DNA from: Cohnella caldifontis
GTDB taxonomy: Bacteria > Bacillota > Bacilli > Paenibacillales > Paenibacillaceae
Length of the DNA: 64,000 bases
Direction of reading: 5' to 3'
NCBI RefSeq assembly: GCF_029360585.1
Contig: NZ_JAQZSJ010000003.1
Location: 1 to 64,000 of the forward strand
A program made the translations under genes and the position numbers. How positions within the stretch are numbered: position 1 is the stretch's first letter; the number at the start of each line of letters is the position of its first letter. This document shows, in pieces, positions 58,279 through 64,000 of this stretch. Below the pieces are notes generated by a model that did not search any database, had not been told where the DNA came from, and saw nothing but the letters and a program-made list of their open reading frames with translations.

Positions 58279-59172
58279 TTAATCCAGCAGCGCCCGGAGA
58301 AAAATCGAGCGCGTTCCGTTCATGGCTTTCAGATCCTCCCTGCTGACCGCAAGCTGATCCGCTTCTCCTCCATCGGTGACGTTCGCCGCCTTCCGGATTT
58401 CTTCCGCCGTTTTGGCATCGAACTCGGTCGGCAAGACGAGGCGCGGTTTCAAGGCGTTCAGGATCATGATGGACGCTTCTTTCTTGACATGCCATGCGGG
58501 AGCGTCTTTGAACGCCAAGAGGGCGATATCGATCGCGCCGAGCTGTTTCAGCTGGTCTTCGGTCAACCGTTCTTGATCCAATCCGGCGAAGTAAGCAATT
58601 CGCAGACCGTCGACTTCATAGACATAGATGACGTCCGTCGGCGCGTTCGCATCGATCGGATCTCCCGTATGGGAAGCCGCGATCCCCGTTACCTTGACGT
58701 CCTTGACCGCGAAGCTCTCGGGTTTCATCTCGGATACCCGGGCGTCGGGATTGTATTGAAGGAAATACGAATCCTTATGATCGTGATTGACGAAGGTCGA
58801 CGTAATGATATCCGCCTTGATGAATCCGTGCGTGAACGGAATCGTGTTCGGATCGGCCACGACGACGGTGCCTTTCGAGGAGACGACGGCGAAGGAGATG
58901 TGTTTGCCGAACTTGGTCCCCAAGCTCTTGATCAACGTTTTGCCCGTGTCGTTCTTCAGCGTCTCCGTATCCCGCTTGGCGTCGGGTTCCTCCGATTCCG
59001 AAGCTGCGGCGGCCGACGCGGAAGAAGCGGCGGTTGCGGCCGGCGAGGACGCCGCGCCGGATGGAGAGGCGGCGGTCGAAGGTTCGGCCGGGTTGGAACA
59101 TGCTTGCAGTGCGACTAGGACAGCGGCGGCCAGGACGCCGGCGGCCAGAAGAGAAACGCGATTGCGGCTCAT
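58279..59172 (-). CDS. Lipoprotein with a degenerate MBL fold
   Basis: A 297-aa lipoprotein: signal peptide and lipobox VALQAC (Cys25), an Ala/Ser/Pro-rich linker to about 70, then a UlaG-like metallo-beta-lactamase fold (KFGKHISFAVVSSKGTVVVADP, DIITSTFVNHDHKDSYFLQYNP, TGIAASHTGD, IDIALLAFKDAPAWHVKKEA). The metal motif HxHxDH is HDHKDS here and the last His region reads LPTEF, so a full two-metal site is missing. It may bind rather than cleave a ligand. AAGGGGGA precedes the start. It is divergent from the AraC regulator at 59304. Confidence 0.72.
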   Translation of the reverse strand: MSRNRVSLLAAGVLAAAVLVALQACSNPAEPSTAASPSGAASSPAATAASSASAAAASESEEPDAKRDTETLKNDTGKTLIKSLGTKFGKHISFAVVSSKGTVVVADPNTIPFTHGFIKADIITSTFVNHDHKDSYFLQYNPDARVSEMKPESFAVKDVKVTGIAASHTGDPIDANAPTDVIYVYEVDGLRIAYFAGLDQERLTEDQLKQLGAIDIALLAFKDAPAWHVKKEASIMILNALKPRLVLPTEFDAKTAEEIRKAANVTDGGEADQLAVSREDLKAMNGTRSIFLRALLD

Positions 59173-59303
59173 GCGAAATCCCCCTTTTGGGTTGCGATCG
59201 GAACATTTAAAATAGTATCAACGTCTACGTCCGGATCCCATTGCAAATCGAAAAGAATGGTTGACGGATCGACAATTTCGTTACGGACAAGGGTGGCTTC
59301 CGC

Positions 59304-60209
59304 ATGGAGATGAGTACGATCGGGACCCGTTTTTATCCGCAATTCCGGCTGGATATGGTTTACGCCGGGCGCGGCAATATGGAAGAGGTCGGCGGCTACG
59401 GAAACCGGTATCGATTGCTGCTGATCCAATCGGGCGCCGGAGTCGTACGCGTGAACGATCGCCGGTTTCCGCTGCAACCCCAGGCGGTCTATTGTTTCCG
59501 CGAGCGGGAAGACGTCGAGCTGCTGGACGGAACCGGGATATCGGCGCTGTCCCTCTATTTCCATCCGAACGTGATCAATCGGAAGCTGACGTTTGACCGT
59601 TCCGGCGGCGGGGACCTGTCCTTGACGGACGGACAGGATCAATGGTGCTTGAAGCCTTTCGACGAGCGGACGGAGGCTTACTACGGATGCATCCCGCTAG
59701 ATCCGGCCTTATCGCGGCATGCGGAGAGAATTCTGGAGGACATCGGCTTCAATCTGCAGCATCAGCCGGACAACAGCTGGCCCTGCCGAAGCCGTTCCCT
59801 CCTGCTGGAGCTGTTGTTCCTGGTCGGAAGGGCGTATCAGCGCGGGGAGACGGGACCGCAGGGCATTCCCGACGCTGCGGCGGACGGGATGGAAGACGTG
59901 CTGCTGTATTTGCATGTTCATTATGGATCAAAGCTCAAGCTGGAGGACATCGCTCGCAAATTCAATACGAACAAAACGACGCTGAACCAGAAATTCAAAG
60001 CGTACACGGGCTATTCGATCGTGGCGTATCTCAACGGGTTCCGGATGCAGATGGCCAGCTCCATGCTCCGCAATACGACGTTGTCGAGGGACGAGATCGC
60101 GAGCAGGGTCGGATTCAAGGATTCGGCGCATTTCAACCGGAGCTTCAGCAAGCATATCGGCTATTCGCCCAGCGCGTACCGTTCGGAATTTTGCTGGATG
60201 TTGAAGTAG
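59304..60209 (+). CDS. AraC-family transcriptional regulator
   Basis: A 301-aa protein with an N-terminal cupin-like arm (FRLDMVYAGRGNMEEVGGYGNRYRLLLIQSG) and a C-terminal AraC double HTH (KLEDIARKFNTNKTTLNQKFKAYTGYSIVAYL; LSRDEIASRVGFKDSAHFNRSFSKHIGYSPSAYR). It may control the divergent MBL-fold lipoprotein and the following GNAT-like gene. AAGGGTGG lies 7 bp before the ATG. Confidence 0.9.
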   Translation: MEMSTIGTRFYPQFRLDMVYAGRGNMEEVGGYGNRYRLLLIQSGAGVVRVNDRRFPLQPQAVYCFREREDVELLDGTGISALSLYFHPNVINRKLTFDRSGGGDLSLTDGQDQWCLKPFDERTEAYYGCIPLDPALSRHAERILEDIGFNLQHQPDNSWPCRSRSLLLELLFLVGRAYQRGETGPQGIPDAAADGMEDVLLYLHVHYGSKLKLEDIARKFNTNKTTLNQKFKAYTGYSIVAYLNGFRMQMASSMLRNTTLSRDEIASRVGFKDSAHFNRSFSKHIGYSPSAYRSEFCWMLK

Positions 60210-60218
60210 GAGGAACGG

Positions 60219-60923
60219 TTGTTTATGTCTAGGAGGAATGATTTGAGGGCACCTGTGGATTTGGCGGTTGCCAACAACCGGATTTGGTGTGCGATCGTAT
60301 GCGATTCGCACGGAATCGCCCATGATTCGAACGAACGCGTATGGGGTGCGTTATCGAAGGCGCCTCCCTATTATCCCGATGCCATTACGATCCATCCGGA
60401 CGTTACGTTAAGAGATGTAGAAGATTTCATGGAAAACAGGGAATTCGCAAGCATGAAAGACAGTTACGCCAATCTGGACCTGTCATCGCGCGGGTTCAAC
60501 GTGTTATTCGAGGCAGAGTGGATTTACCATGCACCCGCGATTGGCATGGAGCCTGCTGAATCTTCATGGCAATGGCACGCGGTTGCTTCGGAAGAGGATC
60601 TGCTTCCATGGTCGGTCGCGAACGGGACGGAGACGGTGATCCGAACCGATCTATTGCGCCGAAATGACGTGAAAATCTACATGCGCGAAGAAGCAGACGG
60701 CTTGTCCGGGTTTATCGCGAGCTTGGGCGGGAATGCGATCGGGATTTCCAACGTCTTCTCGACCGGGAGGACAAACGAAAGCATCTGGACGGACATCGTG
60801 AGCATCGTTTCGAAACAGTTTCCCGGGATCCCGATGGTCGGCTATGAACGGGACGACGATCTCGCGGCGGCGCTTGCGTCCGGTTGGACGTCGATCGGTC
60901 CGCTCCGGGTCTGGGTTCGCTAA
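60219..60923 (+). CDS. GNAT-like acetyltransferase protein
   Basis: A 234-aa protein whose second half looks like a GNAT fold (NDVKIYMREEADGLSGFIASLGGNAIGISNVF, then IVSIVSKQFPGIPMVGYERDDDLAAALASGWTSIGPLRVWVR). The acetyl-CoA loop is not of the standard R/QxxGxG/A form, so the call is moderate. It lies 10 bp after the AraC gene. Two ribosome sites compete: AGGAGG at 60208-60213 before TTG 60219 or ATG 60225, and AGGAGG at 60231-60236 before TTG 60243, which would give MRAPVDLAV. Confidence 0.6.
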   Translation: MFMSRRNDLRAPVDLAVANNRIWCAIVCDSHGIAHDSNERVWGALSKAPPYYPDAITIHPDVTLRDVEDFMENREFASMKDSYANLDLSSRGFNVLFEAEWIYHAPAIGMEPAESSWQWHAVASEEDLLPWSVANGTETVIRTDLLRRNDVKIYMREEADGLSGFIASLGGNAIGISNVFSTGRTNESIWTDIVSIVSKQFPGIPMVGYERDDDLAAALASGWTSIGPLRVWVR

Positions 60924-60973
60924 CGGGCAAGCTCGCACGATTAATGTTCGCAATACGTGCTACGTTACTTTAG

Positions 60974-61016
60974 ACGCCAATCGCCCCGTCATTATGACGG
61001 GGGTTGGCGTTTTTTA
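60974..61016 (+). terminator. Rho-independent terminator
   Basis: ACGCCAATCGCCCCGTC pairs with GACGGGGGTTGGCGT, then TTTTTT. Ends the AraC/GNAT-like unit. Confidence 0.88.
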
Positions 61017-61104
61017 TCGAAGAATCGCCGCGATTCGACAAAACTTCTGCACGAATCGTGTAGTATAATAAGAGAAATTTAACCAGAACCTAGGAGGCCG
61101 CTGC

Positions 61105-62064
61105 ATGCCGCAAGAGGTCATGAAGCCGATGGGAATCGGCAGAATGCTCGATTTAACTTTTCGATTGTATCGCAAGCATTTCTCGAAGCTGGTGCTGATC
61201 CTCCTGATCTGCTATGGTCCGTTCTACCTGGTGCAGGCGATGACGCAGGACCAAACGTCGGTACAATCGATCTTGGACATCCAAGGAATCGTGAATGATT
61301 CCTCCGGCGGCGCCGAGCCGATCATCTCCGAGGACAACGGCGGATATCAATGGGCCGTGGTCCTCACGGGTCTCCTATTTCTCGTCTTGACGCCGGTCGT
61401 ATTGGCTTCGGTCGTGTTCCTCGTGCACGGCGTCCTGCAAGGCGAGGAGGCCCCGTCCGCGCTCCGGCTGCTTCGTCAGTCGTTGAAACGGTTCTGGGGG
61501 CTGCTCGGCAGTTCGATCGTATTCGGTTTGATTGTGCTCGGTCTGTTCTTGGTCGTCGTGATCGTGTTTACGATCGTCGGGGCGATCAGCAGCGTGAGCA
61601 TTTTCGGAATGGGCGGCGGTTCGGCGGCGTCGGGCGCGTTCGCCGTCATCCTGATCGCCTTGCTCGTCATCGGAATCGTGCTGGGACTCTACTATTTCGT
61701 TTTCCGCTTCATGTATTACCTCCCGTTCGTGGCGTTCAAGGAAGCGTCGGTCGGCATCGGTAGCAGCTGGAGCTTGACGCGCAGAAGCTTCTGGAGGATG
61801 TTCGTGATGTTCTTCGTGCTGTTGCTGCTGATCTATCTGTTTAATCTCGTAGTCGTATCGCTTCTTCTGGTCGTGCCGATGAACAGCGTCCTCTTCGTCT
61901 TGCTGCAGGTGATCGTCACGTTGATCTCCGCGCCGATCGCGATCGTCGCCTACGCGGTCGGCTATCACGATCTGAAGGTACGCGACGGAATGGGATTGGA
62001 GCAGATGATCGGCCGGATCGCGCCGGGTCCGTCGGCAACCGAGCCGCAAGCCGAACAGCCGTGA
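61105..62064 (+). CDS. Six-helix membrane protein of a MoxR-type operon
   Basis: A 319-aa protein with six hydrophobic segments and a soluble N-terminus (MGIGRMLDLTFRLYRKHFSKL). The helices include LVLTPVVLASVVFLVHGVLQ and VVIVFTIVGAISSVSIFG. It resembles the glycerophosphodiester-phosphodiesterase-like membrane domain found in Gram-positive operons with DUF4129, DUF4350 and MoxR proteins. AGGAGG lies 7 bp before the ATG, and a TATAAT -10 is at 61065. Its stop overlaps the next gene by one base. Confidence 0.75.
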   Translation: MPQEVMKPMGIGRMLDLTFRLYRKHFSKLVLILLICYGPFYLVQAMTQDQTSVQSILDIQGIVNDSSGGAEPIISEDNGGYQWAVVLTGLLFLVLTPVVLASVVFLVHGVLQGEEAPSALRLLRQSLKRFWGLLGSSIVFGLIVLGLFLVVVIVFTIVGAISSVSIFGMGGGSAASGAFAVILIALLVIGIVLGLYYFVFRFMYYLPFVAFKEASVGIGSSWSLTRRSFWRMFVMFFVLLLLIYLFNLVVVSLLLVVPMNSVLFVLLQVIVTLISAPIAIVAYAVGYHDLKVRDGMGLEQMIGRIAPGPSATEPQAEQP

Positions 62065-62702
62065 TGGCCGAACGGTCCGATTTCCTGGAGGACAAACGAA
62101 GGCTCGGCGAAATCCTGAGCCGGGACGAATATACGGCCTATCTGCAGGATCATGGAGGCCATGCCCGCCCGCATGCGAGCGTGTGGACGTGGCTGTGGGA
62201 CAAGGCGGCCGGACTTTTTCCTTCCGCCCGATGGCCGGAGGGAGCGGCGAGCGCCGCGACGTACGCGCTGCTGGGCGCGGTGCTGATTGCGCTGTGCGGG
62301 GCGATTTATTGGTTTTCCCGGCAAGTCGCGTTCCAACGGGAAGCGAAGCGGCGCAAGGCGCTCGTCGGGCCGTCGGAGATCGCGATGACGTACGAGCAGT
62401 ATGCGGCGATGGCGAAGCAAGCGAAATCGGAGGGACGGATCCGGGAGAGCATCCGTTGCTCGTTCCTGTCGCTGCTGTTCTTGATGGAGCACGAAGGTTG
62501 GATCCGGATCGAGAACTGGAAGACGGACTGGGATTACCGGGACGAGTTGGAACGGAACCGCGCGAATGCGGTTCCGCTGTTTCAGCGGAACGCCGTGCTG
62601 TTCGAGCGGGTTTGGTATGGCAACGAGCCCGCGGACGAGGACAGCTTTCTGGCGATTCAACGCGATATCGACGCTTTGGCCGCCGTAAGGGAGGCGAGAT
62701 AG
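62064..62702 (+). CDS. DUF4129-domain membrane protein
   Basis: A 212-aa protein with one membrane helix at about 68-90 (AATYALLGAVLIALCGAIYWF) and a DUF4129-like C-terminal domain (MTYEQYAAMAKQAKSEGRIRESIRCSFLSLLFLMEHEGWI, NWKTDWDYRDEL). Start codon ATG 62064 overlaps the previous stop (TGATG). Such proteins are found in operons with MoxR ATPases and transglutaminase-like genes; the function is unknown. It is followed 1 bp later by the DUF4350 gene. Confidence 0.82.
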   Translation: MAERSDFLEDKRRLGEILSRDEYTAYLQDHGGHARPHASVWTWLWDKAAGLFPSARWPEGAASAATYALLGAVLIALCGAIYWFSRQVAFQREAKRRKALVGPSEIAMTYEQYAAMAKQAKSEGRIRESIRCSFLSLLFLMEHEGWIRIENWKTDWDYRDELERNRANAVPLFQRNAVLFERVWYGNEPADEDSFLAIQRDIDALAAVREAR

Positions 62703-62703
62703 G

Positions 62704-63849
62704 ATGGCGCCGATCCTTCGCTTGCTGAACGGAAACAAACATGCGATCGGGCTGGCGGTCTGCGTTGTGCTCTTCGTTGCGCTGGGACTGACGATGGTGA
62801 AGCCGGAGCCGGAACGGATGCCGCCTTACGTGTCGTTCTCCGCCGACGTCGACGGGACGAAAGGCGTCGCCGAGCTGCTTGGGGAGAAGGCGGCGCCGGT
62901 CCAAACATGGAGACGCCCGTGGCGAGAGCTGCCCGCGGGGACCGGACACGCGCTGCTGGCGGTCGAGCCGGGCGTCGCGGACGAGGGCGAGTGGACGAAC
63001 CTGCTCGAGTGGGTGGAGCGGGGCAACGAGCTGCTTCTCTTCAGCCGGGTGATGGGCGAAGGAGAAGCCTTCCGGACGGAAGGGTCGTCCGCCAAGCCCG
63101 GAGTCGCCGTCGTCACGCGGGAGGATGGGGCAGAGGCTGCCGAATACCGGGCGGAAGTCGGGACGGAGCAGCGGATCGTGCCGGAAGACGGCGTGATCGA
63201 ACTCATCCGCGACGCGAACGGGATCATCGCGGCGCGTAAAACGATCGGCAACGGTACGGTCATCGCGGCGGTAACGCCCGAATGGCTGACGAACGAGAAC
63301 GTGCTGAGATACGATCATTTCGATCTCGTGTGGCCTTGGCTGGCCGATGACGGCAGCCGCGCCGCCCTGTGGGTGGATGAGTACCATCATGGTTACGAGG
63401 ATGCGAGAGGGTTCCTGGCCGTTTTCCCGGCCTGGCTGACCGCTTCATGCGCCGCGCTGGCCGTCGCTCTGCTCTTGTGGCTGTGGCAGCGCGGCAAGCG
63501 CTTCGGCCCTGCGTATACGCCGCGGGCCTGGACGGTGCGCCGCGGCGACGAGACGCTGCGTGCGGTTGCCGCTTGGTACGAGCGGCGGGGCTTCCGCAAC
63601 GAAGCACTCGCGCACCAGGCGCGCGCCCTGCGCCGGCTGCTGCTAACGCGCTGGGGGCTGCGGCCTGAAGCGTCGCCGGAGGAAGCGGCGATGGCGGCAC
63701 GAAGCCGCCTGAGCGAAACGCAGGCGGCCCGACTTACGCGTCTGCTGCGGCATGCGCAGGCGCTCGATCGCGGCGAAGCCGCACCGGGCGCGTTCGCGGA
63801 ACGCGCCCGTGAGTATAGCGAGATGATCGCGCTGCTGGAGAAGGAGTGA
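62704..63849 (+). CDS. DUF4350-domain membrane protein
   Basis: A 381-aa protein with an N-terminal helix (about 12-32), an extracytoplasmic DUF4350-like domain (KGVAELLGEKAAPVQTWRRPW, WVERGNELLLFSRVMGE), a second helix near 240-260 (WLTASCAALAVALLLWLW) and a cytoplasmic helical tail (ARALRRLLLTRWGLRPEAS). GGGAGG lies 7 bp before the ATG. It completes the set DUF4129-DUF4350-MoxR, a conserved arrangement whose products may work on envelope assembly or sporulation; the role is not established. Confidence 0.82.
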   Translation: MAPILRLLNGNKHAIGLAVCVVLFVALGLTMVKPEPERMPPYVSFSADVDGTKGVAELLGEKAAPVQTWRRPWRELPAGTGHALLAVEPGVADEGEWTNLLEWVERGNELLLFSRVMGEGEAFRTEGSSAKPGVAVVTREDGAEAAEYRAEVGTEQRIVPEDGVIELIRDANGIIAARKTIGNGTVIAAVTPEWLTNENVLRYDHFDLVWPWLADDGSRAALWVDEYHHGYEDARGFLAVFPAWLTASCAALAVALLLWLWQRGKRFGPAYTPRAWTVRRGDETLRAVAAWYERRGFRNEALAHQARALRRLLLTRWGLRPEASPEEAAMAARSRLSETQAARLTRLLRHAQALDRGEAAPGAFAERAREYSEMIALLEKE

Positions 63850-63854
63850 GCGTT

Positions 63855-64000
63855 GTGAGCGCAAGTATGGAACGGCTGCTGGACGCGATGGAACAGCGGC
63901 TGTACGGACAGAAGACGAACATCCGGCTGATGGCGGCGGCCCTGCTCGCGGGTGGGCACGTGCTGCTGGAAGGCGTGCCGGGACTCGGCAAGACGAAAAT
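63855..64000 (+). CDS. MoxR-family AAA+ ATPase (partial, runs off the window)
   Basis: The 48 codons visible begin with GTG 63855 (AAGGAG 8 bp upstream) and read MSASMERLLDAMEQRLYGQK, then a leader helix and the Walker A region HVLLEGVPGLGKTK. This is the start of a MoxR ATPase, a cytosolic AAA+ chaperone-like protein. It overlaps nothing and lies 5 bp after the DUF4350 stop. Confidence 0.9.
   Translation, partial: MSASMERLLDAMEQRLYGQKTNIRLMAAALLAGGHVLLEGVPGLGKTK

Noticed and set aside
61375-63390. 671-aa minus-strand frame opposite the DUF4129/DUF4350 operon
   Set aside because: Antisense shadow crossing three well-supported genes; rich in Arg, Asp, His and Gln, with no recognisable domain.
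1-64000. tRNA, rRNA, prophage or complete insertion sequence
   Set aside because: No cloverleaf, rRNA core, integrase, transposase or structural phage gene was recognised on either strand.

Overview
The window looks like chromosomal DNA of a Paenibacillaceae-type Firmicute (Paenibacillus/Cohnella group). The grounds are strong AGGAGG-type ribosome sites, moderately high GC with AT-rich intergenic stretches, AraC/YesM two-component systems beside sugar ABC transporters that lack their own ATPase, an S-layer-type protease, an AraR-controlled arabinose operon and several WYL, MerR and MarR regulators. No rRNA, tRNA, CRISPR array, prophage or complete insertion sequence was seen. The taxonomic call is inference from gene content.

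Layout. 0.2-2.8 kb: a WYL regulator and three small genes, two behind near-identical duplicated promoter blocks. 3.0-3.8 kb: an AT-rich vanZ-like gene with no normal start codon and a P-loop gene remnant. 3.8-9.7 kb: MarR/SnoaL-like pair, HD-GYP c-di-GMP phosphodiesterase, MerR plus CXXC-protein operon, MFS transporter and MBL hydrolase. 9.8-12.2 kb: secreted SLH-M13 peptidase. 12.3-17.5 kb: araR and araB-araD-araA with AraR operators. 17.6-21.3 kb: alpha/beta hydrolase, membrane gene pair (one frameshifted), an internally deleted NTF2-like gene, a FAD oxidoreductase with an apparent CTG start and a micro-membrane protein. 21.4-24.3 kb: a small intergenic repeat family, then a carboxynorspermidine-type polyamine operon. 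24.9-29.2 kb: two related membrane proteins flanking a LuxR-type two-component system. 29.3-36.5 kb: DHA2 exporter with a frameshifted divergent regulator, a duplicated-module membrane protein, intracellular GH10 xylanase, DUF2243, a second WYL regulator and DinB.

36.6-48.6 kb is a mannoside-utilisation locus on the minus strand: GH38 alpha-mannosidase, lipoprotein binding protein, sensor kinase, AraC response regulator, two permeases, class I mannose-6-phosphate isomerase and ROK sugar kinase. Three promoters (before GH38, the binding protein and the permeases) share one ~32-bp box at exactly 25 bp from the -10, so the adjacent AraC regulator probably controls them as one regulon. The route would be import, hydrolysis to mannose, phosphorylation, and isomerisation to fructose-6-phosphate.

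48.8-52.1 kb holds the least familiar system: a TusA-like domain fused to a ferritin-like diiron protein, an acyl-CoA-dehydrogenase-like flavoprotein and a PhnD-like binding protein without signal peptide. Then come an SDR gene with its MerR regulator, a MATE exporter, a soluble LacI-sensor/PAS/GGDEF/EAL protein, a degenerate MBL-fold lipoprotein with a divergent AraC regulator, a GNAT-like protein, and the start of a membrane protein/DUF4129/DUF4350/MoxR operon that runs off the end.

A second regulatory link is seen by eye: the promoters of the FAD oxidoreductase (19.8 kb) and of the membrane protein beside the LuxR-type system (28.5 kb) share a TTCCCG half-site, a TTCCCG/CGGGAA palindrome, and -35/-10 boxes with identical spacings.
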